A DNA stretch of 6,332 bases from Planctomycetes bacterium RBG_16_43_13 (lineage in GTDB: Bacteria; Planctomycetota; MHYJ01): contig MHYJ01000138.1 of assembly GCA_001828445.1 (NCBI GenBank), positions 1 through 6,332 of the forward strand. The letters are read 5' to 3'. The notes beneath the pieces are model-generated. The model worked only from the letters and a program-made list of their open reading frames with translations, did no database searches and was not told the origin of the DNA. Positions 1 through 5,785 of this stretch are shown here, piece after piece (within the stretch, counting starts at the first letter, position 1; each line of letters opens with the position of its first letter). Both the position numbers and the translations under genes were made by a program.

Positions 1-372
1 AACCTTCTGCCAGATAACTGCACCCATATAGTCAAAGCCAATGGTTTCGCAAAATTTGATTATTTCCGTCCTGATTGGAATTACTTTATAACGCCCGTAA
101 TAAACCGAACGGGCAAACTGATCACCGATGTTAATGCAAAGCCGACACCCAGGATGTAATACCCTGAGACTCTCTTTCCAGACAAGATTCAGGTTATTGA
201 TATAACTTTCATAACTTTCGTGAAAACCGATTTGATTCTCTGTACCGTAGTCTTTTAATTGCCAATAGGGAGGCGAAGTAATAACCAGATGAACTGATTT
301 ATCAGGGATAAGGTTCATTTGCCTGCTATCGCCGGTTATTATTTTATGAATGGCTTTTAATGAGTTCTGCAT
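1..372 (-). CDS. Site-specific DNA methyltransferase, N-terminal part (runs off window)
   Basis: This is the first 124 codons of a SAM-dependent DNA methyltransferase; the 3' end lies beyond position 1. The ATG at 372 is the only plausible start because an in-frame TAA lies four codons upstream. The N-terminus has a GDS turn (about residues 14-16) and then the catalytic motif IV, TSPPYWQLKDYG, at about residues 34-45. TSPPY-type motifs mark amino-methyltransferases that make N4-methylcytosine or N6-methyladenine. A following segment (ESLRVLHPG, then INIGD) is the usual strand after motif IV. Motif IV lies near the N-terminus, as in beta-class enzymes, so motif I should follow later in the missing part. 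It is clearly different from the neighbouring TSPPF enzyme. No good Shine-Dalgarno is seen. Target sequence cannot be read from this part. Confidence 0.9.
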   Translation of the reverse strand, partial: MQNSLKAIHKIITGDSRQMNLIPDKSVHLVITSPPYWQLKDYGTENQIGFHESYESYINNLNLVWKESLRVLHPGCRLCINIGDQFARSVYYGRYKVIPIRTEIIKFCETIGFDYMGAVIWQKV

Positions 373-424
373 GGATCGAGTTTAACATTTTTTCATTGTA
401 TTTTTCGTCCAACTACGTTTAGTC

Positions 425-443
425 GGCGACTTCACGAGCCGCC
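425..443. repeat. Stem-loop, 7 bp arms
   Basis: Read on the minus strand, GGCGGCT pairs with AGTCGCC around a 5 b loop, with one G-T wobble. The stem can extend by two more pairs (GT/AC) across a bulged G. It is followed by ACTAAACG rather than a T run, so terminator function is doubtful. It sits 12 b upstream (minus strand) of a GTTGGAC box at 413-407 that fits the integron core consensus GTTRRRY, but no matching left box was found. Confidence 0.5.
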
Positions 444-485
444 ACGTTCACCATACTCCTTCTCACAGCTAAGAGGCTCCTGTTC

Positions 486-504
486 GTGCGTCCACGACAC
501 GCAC
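486..504. repeat. Perfect 6 bp inverted repeat
   Basis: GTGCGT at 486-491 and ACGCAC at 499-504 form a perfect inverted repeat with a 7 b loop. It overlaps the tiny reading frame at 519-469. Function unknown; it could be an operator or an RNA hairpin in the leader of the downstream methyltransferase gene. Confidence 0.4.
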
Positions 505-542
505 ACTGATGGATGCCATATTATTTAACTCCGTTTTGAATA

Positions 543-566
543 TTGGTCATCCCACCTAATGACCAA
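543..566. repeat. Perfect 8 bp inverted repeat at the end of the methyltransferase gene
   Basis: TTGGTCAT at 543-550 and ATGACCAA at 559-566 are perfect inverted repeats with an 8 b loop. The repeat starts 3 b after the methyltransferase stop codon and overlaps the right side of the attC-like element at 554-625. There is no T run after it on either strand, so it may weakly end or stabilise the transcript rather than act as a standard terminator. Confidence 0.45.
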
Positions 567-625
567 GCTCAGCGGTAGCAATGGAGCGCAGCGGAATTGC
601 CATCCGGTGCAGCATCTTGTTGGGC
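554..625 (-). repeat. Integron attC-like recombination site (degenerate)
   Basis: Read on the minus strand, the element begins with GCCCAAC (625-619), which fits the attC left-box consensus RYYYAAC. It ends about 70 b later with ATTAGGT (560-554), one base off the core consensus GTTRRRY. Between them the strand can fold into a long imperfect hairpin: CAAG, CT, CA, CGG and GCAAT on the left pair with GCAAT-complementary and matching blocks on the right, leaving unpaired extrahelical bases and a ~13 b terminal loop. This is the architecture and size of short attC sites. Orientation is right for a cassette: it lies at the 3' end of the methyltransferase gene and contains its stop codon. The A in place of the cleaved-side G would impair recombination, so it may be a relic. 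A chance hairpin is the main alternative. Confidence 0.45.
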
Positions 626-1693
626 GTTTTCTGCGTTCATCTTTTTATCGGAATCATTTTCAAAGGGAAATAAAGACGACTGACTAATCCGTTGTCCCCT
701 TTGCTTGATTGCCCTAACTGGTTCAAGGCTGCAGTAGACTTTTCCGAGTGAGTAATTAGCCTGATGGGCTTGAAGCTTTTCAAGTATCTCCCTTATTTCC
801 TCGACACCATATCCATCAAGGAACCTCAACACGGAGGCTGCAAGATACTCCTGTTTAAGCTCAAACGTCAGCCATTTTCTATTCAGAGATTCGGCAGTAA
901 GTCCGGTGGTGTTTGATCCGCCAAAGATGTCAAGAACGATATCTTCCTCGTCGGTCAGCATCTTGATAAAGAACGCAGGAAGCTCCGAAGGGAATCGCGC
1001 CGGATGGCATTCAAAGTCAAGTTCCTTGCAGAGCCGGAGATAGCTTGAATTGCTGTCGGTGTTGGGTATAGAAAGGAGGTTGGAAGGAATTGCTCCTCCA
1101 TTATCTTTGCCAAACCTTGCACTTATGTCATGACCTGATGGGCGTTTCTTCGGTTTATAGAAACTCCCCGGGTCTTCAATAAGTTTTTTCATTCGGTCGG
1201 AATATGGTGCTAATACCTTCCGAACGTCTGCCTTTGGGAAATCGGTTTTGCTAAACCACCACACTGTATTGACTGAGTCTTTTGCCCTGATTTTCCGTTT
1301 GTTGACCCATTCAATAGGTGATGGCAACTTCGCCGGATTAAACCAGTAAAAATCTTCTGCCAGATGAAATCCTATCTCATCACAAAAGGCGAGCAACACC
1401 CGAAAGTTATATAGAGACCGAGACGGTATACCTGACCGGTACGCCCCCCCCAAGTCAAGAACGAAGCTCCCAGTCTCCTTAAGAACTCGAAATAGCTCTA
1501 TTCCGAAAGGCTTAATCCACTGAACGTATTCTGTCTCCTCGACATTGCCGTAAGTCTTTTGACGTCGCAGTGCAAACGGCGGTGATGTCATAACCAGATC
1601 AATGCTGGCGTCTGGCAACTCAGCAAGAAGCGCAAGCGAATCGCCAACGTAGGCTTGACCTTTCGCGGTGTGGTAAAGCGGTTTACTTCGCAT
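569..1693 (-). CDS. PvuII-like N4-cytosine DNA methyltransferase
   Basis: The gene encodes a 374-residue SAM-dependent DNA methyltransferase. Motif IV (TSPPF) is at residues 36-40, followed by ALRRQKTYGN. The central part carries the blocks FYWFNP, KLPSPIEWVNKRK and VNTVWWFSKT (about 115-150), and LAPYSDRMKKLI at 161-172. The SAM-binding motif I, DIFGGSNTTG, is at 255-264. The order IV then I is that of beta-class enzymes. From memory these blocks closely resemble M.PvuII, an N4-cytosine enzyme acting on CAGCTG; same target is inference. The ATG at 1693 is preferred over the longer frame reaching 1828 because it lies 1 b after the upstream stop (TGATATG) with AGGGA 8 b upstream, and protein similarity starts here. 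It is longer than M.PvuII (about 336 residues as I recall). The last ~20 residues are encoded by the attC-like element. It should protect host DNA from the upstream candidate nuclease. Confidence 0.93.
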   Translation of the reverse strand: MRSKPLYHTAKGQAYVGDSLALLAELPDASIDLVMTSPPFALRRQKTYGNVEETEYVQWIKPFGIELFRVLKETGSFVLDLGGAYRSGIPSRSLYNFRVLLAFCDEIGFHLAEDFYWFNPAKLPSPIEWVNKRKIRAKDSVNTVWWFSKTDFPKADVRKVLAPYSDRMKKLIEDPGSFYKPKKRPSGHDISARFGKDNGGAIPSNLLSIPNTDSNSSYLRLCKELDFECHPARFPSELPAFFIKMLTDEEDIVLDIFGGSNTTGLTAESLNRKWLTFELKQEYLAASVLRFLDGYGVEEIREILEKLQAHQANYSLGKVYCSLEPVRAIKQRGQRISQSSLFPFENDSDKKMNAENAQQDAAPDGNSAALHCYR

Positions 1694-1694
1694 A

Positions 1695-3170
1695 TCAATA
1701 TTCCCTAAGGTCATTGACCCAGCTTGATACAATCTGCCACAAGACACTTGCAGCGAAATAGACCTCTGGGTCTGCCTTGCAGATGGCTTCAACATCGCGC
1801 TGAACGAATTTTTCTTTACCAAAACCAACGATGTAACTCATCCATCTTCTAAGATTCTCATCGGCCCCTGCAATCATGTCTGATAAATTAAATTTGCCAG
1901 TACGAGCAAGCACCCATGAGAGGCCGTCTCGCTTGGCGGGGTCGCCATTCTTCAGGAGATCAATCAAGTGGGGAATTTGTGGCTCAGCAATTCGCAAAAG
2001 CGCTCGTGCAGCTTCGACCTTGATTTCCAAAGGACTTGAGTTGAAGGTGTCAACGAGTGCCGTCGCTGATGTAACGGAAGCGAATTGCCCAAGTGCCCAT
2101 GCTGCTCCAGCGCGCAGTTCATCGTCTCGGTGCGAATCCTGCAATACTTCGATCAGTAGCCGTTCGCTCCGGCTCTTGGGTATTTCGGATGCTACAATGA
2201 CCGTTTCAAGCTGTGTTTCAAGGGGAACCGTCATGACCGGACTGCGTAATTTGCTCTCCATGAACTCCCAGCCGTTAGGGTCGTCATATGCCGCAAGCGC
2301 AGCCGCAGCCTCAAGTTGGACATAAATATCCTCATCGGCATCGGTCATTCTGGATTGGAGCACCGGCTTGGCTGTGGTGTGGCCTCGATACCGCAATGCT
2401 TTTGCGGCGGCGTACCGCTCGCTCAGGTTGACACTTCCGAGTTTATCTATAAAGTAAGTTTCCCCAACCGAAGGGGGGCATTGTAGAGTTGTGCTAACAG
2501 GTACAACTGCTGCCACAATCTGATTGAACTCGATAGTGTCGCCGACTTTGACCTGTGGCAAAAGAGTTATCTTGCCTCTGTTCCGGCTCAACTTGATGGA
2601 TTGACACCGTGCCTCCGGGACAGAAGTCAGACTGACCTTTCCGGGTTCCACAGCGAAGACAATCGATCGCTGGTTGGCGCCAGCACATGTCCACATCACT
2701 CGTATTTCGGAACCTTCCTCGACCCCTTTAGGTTTAGTGATAGACACTTGGTTACCGGCAAATGCCTTCCGCATTTCCTTCACGCTAACGAAGTGAACAG
2801 GCGAGGTTTGTTTCAGATTAACAGGAGAATCGTCGCTTTGCTCGAAGACGACAATTGAAACAAGGTCGTCGTCCCGCATACCAGCATCCCAAGCACGTTT
2901 CGGATCATTGAGGGAATGTGACATTGATATCTCAAGCTTTGTCTTGCCACGGGATTCGAACCGTAAGCCAGTGTTTAAGCATAGAATGTCGGGAACACGG
3001 ACGCGCTTGATTTTGATTTTTTTCCAGATTTTGAAGCCTGTTGACCCACGCTCAAGTTCTATAGGGTTGAAACCCATAGCTTTTAACCTGGTTATAGTCG
3101 CATTTGTGCCTGCGGCACCGACTGCAAGTTTTCTTAGAAAACTGTCGTCACTCTTGAAACTATTTGCCAC
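1695..3170 (-). CDS. HEAT-repeat protein with N-terminal PD-(D/E)XK-like segment, candidate restriction endonuclease
   Basis: This is a 491-residue soluble protein. The N-terminal part has an acidic GFNPIELERG segment (33-42), then VPDILCL (59-65) and RFESRGKTKLEI (70-81). The spacing E40 ... P60-D61 ... E72-x-R-x-K76 resembles a PD-(D/E)XK nuclease core with a shifted or variant lysine. Conserved-looking MSHS and RAWDAG blocks follow (83-97). The C-terminal half, roughly 245-460, is helical with repeated AAxAL/LEAAAALA/AGAAWALG/EAARALLRIA units typical of HEAT-like repeats, which often bind DNA or protein. The GTG at 3170 is the first start after an in-frame stop; its ribosome site is weak. 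The stop lies 1 b before the methyltransferase ATG, so the two are cotranscribed and probably form a restriction-modification pair. Nuclease activity is inferred; a regulatory or specificity role is the alternative. Confidence 0.8.
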   Translation of the reverse strand: MANSFKSDDSFLRKLAVGAAGTNATITRLKAMGFNPIELERGSTGFKIWKKIKIKRVRVPDILCLNTGLRFESRGKTKLEISMSHSLNDPKRAWDAGMRDDDLVSIVVFEQSDDSPVNLKQTSPVHFVSVKEMRKAFAGNQVSITKPKGVEEGSEIRVMWTCAGANQRSIVFAVEPGKVSLTSVPEARCQSIKLSRNRGKITLLPQVKVGDTIEFNQIVAAVVPVSTTLQCPPSVGETYFIDKLGSVNLSERYAAAKALRYRGHTTAKPVLQSRMTDADEDIYVQLEAAAALAAYDDPNGWEFMESKLRSPVMTVPLETQLETVIVASEIPKSRSERLLIEVLQDSHRDDELRAGAAWALGQFASVTSATALVDTFNSSPLEIKVEAARALLRIAEPQIPHLIDLLKNGDPAKRDGLSWVLARTGKFNLSDMIAGADENLRRWMSYIVGFGKEKFVQRDVEAICKADPEVYFAASVLWQIVSSWVNDLREY

Positions 3171-3230
3171 TGTGCCACCACCATGAATTAGGATAATTAG
3201 TCATTGTATGTTCCAGTGCTTTCCTGAAAA

Positions 3231-3668
3231 TTAGATAACAAATACCTTTGTCGCATAGATCATTCCAAATAGCATTGCATAAAACGGCCAAACCGAAAAA
3301 GAACCAAGGGACTTGAAAAAAAGGCCAACCAAGCCACCTTTGGGGGTTACTACGAACAAATCAGGGGCAGATAGTGACTGTTCATGAAGCTTTTGAATAA
3401 AACTGTTATAGGAGTTTCGGAACCCTTTTTCTAATGCTAGGTAGTAAGCATCCAGAATTAAGAACAAAAGAGTTGGAATTATGGCTATCCATGCATATTG
3501 GGGCTTTCCCTTATCTGCAATAATCACGAGGATTGCAGAAACAAGCGTCACACACCACGCTTTTGACGATGCGCTGTTTCCGGCCATGCGCTGGATAACA
3601 GCTTGCTGTATAGTCAGATGAGCCTGTACAGCCTGAGAGTTCTCCTTAAATTCATTTTCTATACTCAC
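3231..3668 (-). CDS. Small multi-span membrane protein paired with TIR gene, candidate effector
   Basis: A 145-residue integral membrane protein. After a soluble ~35-residue N-terminal helix containing QRMAGNS (26-32), there are hydrophobic segments at about 37-52, 57-77 and 122-143, suggesting three membrane spans. Between spans 2 and 3 is a ~45-residue soluble stretch. I recall a widespread uncharacterised family with this RMAxNS ... KxWxVTL ... LDxYYL pattern, but know no assigned function. The GTG start at 3668 follows the TIR stop by 1 b (TGA-A-GTG) and has AAGGA 8 b upstream, so the two are translationally coupled. In Thoeris-like and other TIR systems a partner responds to the nucleotide signal made by TIR; a membrane effector that depolarises or perforates the membrane is a reasonable inference. 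No nucleotide-binding domain (Macro, SLOG) is visible. Confidence 0.8.
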   Translation of the reverse strand: MSIENEFKENSQAVQAHLTIQQAVIQRMAGNSASSKAWCVTLVSAILVIIADKGKPQYAWIAIIPTLLFLILDAYYLALEKGFRNSYNSFIQKLHEQSLSAPDLFVVTPKGGLVGLFFKSLGSFSVWPFYAMLFGMIYATKVFVI

Positions 3669-3669
3669 T

Positions 3670-4170
3670 TCAATTCCTTATCTGGATTGCTTTTTCTATC
3701 CAATTCTCAATATTGTTTTTTATGTCATTGTATGCATCAGTACTACTTGGATTATAGCATTTAACAACATTTGATAGTTTTTTACCACTATCAAAGTTAA
3801 ACTGATCAAATGGATTTTGCCCTTGAATACATTTTCCGTAGTATGGAGAATAATTCGATGTCCTTGGATCTTTCAAGTTATGGATATATATACCAACCAA
3901 TCCTTTTCCATCATCCCATGCCTTTTTAATCTCATACTTCACCCAAGGACGATTTGCTGTTTCTGAACCAACAAGAACAATCACGCAAGACCTGTATTTC
4001 ATGTTGTCATCAATCCATTTTTCAATTGCCCCAGGTTTCTTTCTTGCTTCTTCCCAGTCATTTGCTGAAACTGGTGTATTGCCTTCTATAACACCCATAT
4101 TGCGAATTTGCTGTACTCTCATCACATCGTTATCAAAATGGAAACTATAGAAGACTTGTCTTTTTGGCAT
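3670..4170 (-). CDS. TIR-like (MTH538/ThsB type) domain protein
   Basis: A 166-residue single-domain protein. The N-terminus VFYSFHFDND (6-15) is the first strand and loop of the MTH538/DUF1863 TIR-like fold. VSANDWEEARK (34-44) and the strand CVIVLVGSETANRPWVKYEIKKA (62-84) follow, then GLVGIYIHNLKD (90-101). Glu80 in the WVKYEI block is the likely catalytic glutamate of a TIR NADase or cyclase. This pattern matches ThsB, the sensor of Thoeris defence, which turns NAD+ into a signalling nucleotide on infection. The ATG at 4170 has a clear AAGGAG 8 b upstream. The membrane protein gene follows 1 b after the stop. No ThsA (Sir2/SLOG) is present here, so this is a Thoeris-like variant or another TIR pair rather than a canonical system. 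The gene looks intact. Confidence 0.88.
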   Translation of the reverse strand: MPKRQVFYSFHFDNDVMRVQQIRNMGVIEGNTPVSANDWEEARKKPGAIEKWIDDNMKYRSCVIVLVGSETANRPWVKYEIKKAWDDGKGLVGIYIHNLKDPRTSNYSPYYGKCIQGQNPFDQFNFDSGKKLSNVVKCYNPSSTDAYNDIKNNIENWIEKAIQIRN

Positions 4171-4178
4171 TTTACTAT

Positions 4179-4184
4179 CTCCTT
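4179..4184 (-). promoter_or_regulatory. Ribosome binding site of the TIR gene
   Basis: AAGGAG on the minus strand lies 8 b before the ATG at 4170. It is the strongest ribosome site in the window and fixes the TIR start. Confidence 0.8.
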
Positions 4185-4255
4185 TTTGGACTTGGATGCA
4201 TGTTGTCTGTTTCTACCGTCCAATGATGTCCGCTGGGTGATTTGTTGAGCGCATA
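4185..4255 (-). other. Spacer between HEPN and TIR genes with an attC-like left half-site
   Basis: The 85 b gap between the HEPN stop and the TIR ATG contains GCTCAAC (4250-4244) 5 b after the HEPN stop, fitting the attC left-box consensus RYYYAAC and followed by AAATCACCCAGCGGAC. No complementary right arm and no GTTRRRY box follow before the TIR gene. The match to a 7-base degenerate box could be chance. No confident promoter or terminator is visible. Confidence 0.25.
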
Positions 4256-4851
4256 TCAAAGCCCGACGATTCTAGCCCAATCCTGTAGGTATAGACGGAT
4301 TCGATCAATCTCTGCATCCTCAAGTACGTTATTATGCGCTATAACGTTTCGAGACTTCTCCATTTCTCCAAAGCGGGATTTGACCCACTCTTGGGAATCA
4401 AATAAGTCCTCAAAATCTGTCCAGTTATTGAGGATGATACCTGGCATATCACCGAAATCTGTATAGTTTATGTTCGCCTTACTCCGTGGCTGGTGCCACT
4501 TATTCTTTTGTTCTTGAGTCTTCCTGGCTTCAACCTTGCTTCGAATTGTTGCAGTCACCTTTGTATCCCACCAGTTATCCCCATGTGAGTCACGAAGCTT
4601 CTGCGCAACTAGTTCGCGCACGGAGTTCTCAAAGCAAAAAATGCGACATAGAGCCGAGACATTTTTTCGGCACCATCTTGAATTTGTGTGCTAAACTCGG
4701 CGAACGATAGATCAGATAGTGCGCGCCCGAGTCGCCGATGTGTATCGCGAAGGTAAACACCTGTGTGCGCGAGTTGCTGCAGTGAGTTTAAACAGAGCAA
4801 CCCTCGAAAGACAAAGTCACGAATTCCCGCTTGTGTGTCACTCTCAATCAT
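4256..4851 (-). pseudogene. Swt1-family HEPN protein gene, split by a -1 frameshift
   Basis: Two overlapping reading frames form one HEPN gene. The first starts at ATG 4851, encodes 80 residues and stops at 4609; the homologous protein continues in the -1 frame from about 4640 to the stop at 4256. Joined, they give about 198 residues. The junction reads AFF-CFENSVREL, a typical helix of Swt1-like HEPN domains, after the minus-strand T6 run (4641-4636). The second part holds DNWW, and SRNVIAHN near the C-terminus gives the HEPN RX4H motif (Arg ~168, His ~173), the usual ribonuclease site. Without frame correction the RX4H motif is lost. The start overlaps the DUF5343 stop (ATGA). Possible causes are a true inactivating deletion, a sequencing error in the homopolymer, or slippage during translation at T6. 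It probably encoded an RNase toxin or defence effector. Confidence 0.8.
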
Positions 4852-5483
4852 AATAGATGTTCCTTCAAGCTCTTGAAGATGGCGTTGTAAACGGTGACGT
4901 CGGTTGTCGTTGGAAAATGAATCTGAATGTTGTAGTGAAGGGCAGCACCATGACCACTTATCATTTTCGCCTTAGCAGGGTGCGATAAGTGGGGTCCCTC
5001 TTCATTTGGTTGTTTTAATTCGATATCTTCAGCAATCGCAGATTCTGGAATGACTACCGGTCCGTCAGAAAAATCCGCCGCCTTTGCGAGGGTCTTGAAT
5101 GTTGCAGCTATCAGTTTCACGACCCCTTCGCCTTTAGAGATTTTTGTAGCAATTATGCCCTTTAACTTATCGACTGGTAGTTCATGGGCTTTGGTGTTCG
5201 CGAGAAATATATCGGAGTATGTTTGCTTAAGCGCATTTGCCAACACACGAGGCCCTTGGTTATGGTCGCGGTATGCACGGTAGGCCTCAGTAGGACTACC
5301 GTTTTGATCAAGAAAACCTATTCCCTTAAGGACGGTAATTATCGGGCGATCATTACTGCTCTTGAATCCCAACGTTTTTAGAAATTCGAAGGTTACCCGC
5401 TCCGGAACACCAGCGGATCGAATCTCATTGAGAAACTTCGACAGATTGCCAACGTTGTTTACATATGCTTCAGGGATTGGCAT
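4848..5483 (-). CDS. DUF5343-like protein, partner of the HEPN gene
   Basis: A 211-residue soluble protein. The N-terminal ~90 residues (SKFLNEIRSAGVPERVTFEF, then LKTLGF, VLKGIGFLDQNGSPTEAYRAYRD) look like a compact winged-helix unit: repeated short helices followed by a GFLD-x-G-x-PT turn, as I recall for DUF5343. A second helical part (about 95-145) is followed by an acidic, low-complexity linker (about 146-170) and a C-terminal strand region beginning HYNIQIHFPTTTDVTVYNAI, ending KEHLL. The C-terminal block resembles a small oligomerisation or binding domain; its role is unknown. AGGAG lies 13 b before the ATG at 5483, a somewhat long gap. A promoter at 5604-5575 serves it. The stop overlaps the HEPN start by 4 b, so the two act together. 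A role as DNA-binding regulator, sensor or antidote for the HEPN protein is inference. Confidence 0.78.
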   Translation of the reverse strand: MPIPEAYVNNVGNLSKFLNEIRSAGVPERVTFEFLKTLGFKSSNDRPIITVLKGIGFLDQNGSPTEAYRAYRDHNQGPRVLANALKQTYSDIFLANTKAHELPVDKLKGIIATKISKGEGVVKLIAATFKTLAKAADFSDGPVVIPESAIAEDIELKQPNEEGPHLSHPAKAKMISGHGAALHYNIQIHFPTTTDVTVYNAIFKSLKEHLL

Positions 5484-5574
5484 GGTGGCTTCTTTTCTCC
5501 TATTCTTTTTAAGATTGTGATAACGTAATTTGTCCGCCTAACAATCTTTTTAAACGTATTCTACCACCACAAAC

Positions 5575-5604
5575 AATATAGATTGAAGAACAATTAAAAG
5601 TCAA
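5575..5604 (-). promoter_or_regulatory. Sigma70-like promoter for the DUF5343/HEPN operon
   Basis: On the minus strand TTGACT (5604-5599) and TATATT (5580-5575) are separated by 18 b, each one mismatch from the -35 and -10 consensus. Transcription would begin near 5568, giving an ~85 b leader before the ATG at 5483. The surrounding DNA is AT-rich, which raises the chance of a spurious match, but it is the best promoter in the window and is correctly placed. Confidence 0.6.
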
Positions 5605-5650
5605 CTTATTTACCGTAAATTTATTGAAATTAGACTAATAATTCTGCACA

Positions 5651-5785
5651 TTAATTTGATATAAATATTCTGTCACGTCCCAGGTAATCGGTACCACTCC
5701 ATTCCCAGATATTCGAGACCACCATTTTTATGAAGTGGTTTAATTCCGGGGACACCGTATTTAATTCCCTGCCGACATCGCCCAT
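5651..5785 (-). CDS. Possible small protein or gene remnant, 44 residues
   Basis: An open frame runs from after a TAG at 5833 to a TAA at 5651; its first ATG is at 5785. The encoded part (beginning MGDVGRELNTVSPELN, then IWEWSGTDYLGRD) has a protein-like mix of charged and hydrophobic residues, and the 15 codons before the ATG are also protein-like (FQEAFAEFIIEQ), which hints at the C-terminal remnant of a longer gene. No Shine-Dalgarno is evident and I do not recognise a family. Another minus frame (5897-5673) overlaps it and is no more convincing. Confidence 0.2.
   Translation of the reverse strand: MGDVGRELNTVSPELNHFIKMVVSNIWEWSGTDYLGRDRIFISN

Larger units (their letters stand above)
373..568. 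other. Gene-poor intergenic stretch with three inverted repeats
   Basis: This gap lies between the end of the PvuII-like methyltransferase and the start of the next methyltransferase. It holds three inverted repeats: 543-566 (8 bp arms, 8 b loop), 486-504 (6 bp arms, 7 b loop) and 425-443 (7 bp arms with one wobble pair, 5 b loop). None is followed by a convincing T run on the minus strand, so they are not classic intrinsic terminators. The minus strand also carries a 16-codon reading frame (519-469) with a GGAG nine bases upstream of its ATG; it is too short to call a gene. No sigma70 promoter for the 372 gene stands out. Confidence 0.5.

Noticed and set aside
543..566. Intrinsic terminator after the methyltransferase
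   Set aside because: The stem is a perfect inverted repeat but is not GC-rich and has no T run after it on the minus strand.
1694..1828. N-terminal extension of the PvuII-like methyltransferase to the ATG at 1828
   Set aside because: This stretch lies inside the HEAT-protein gene in another frame, has no methyltransferase similarity, and the ATG at 1693 has a ribosome site and correct operon spacing.
1876..2325. Plus-strand frame of 149 codons
   Set aside because: Antisense to the HEAT-repeat region; serine/alanine-rich low-complexity translation mirrors the repeat codons.
2494..2694. Minus-strand frame of 66 codons
   Set aside because: Lies entirely within the HEAT-repeat gene in another frame and shows no family features.
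3171..3230. Promoter for the HEAT/methyltransferase operon
   Set aside because: No pair of -35 and -10 elements with proper spacing could be supported in this 60 b gap; the genes may be read from upstream.
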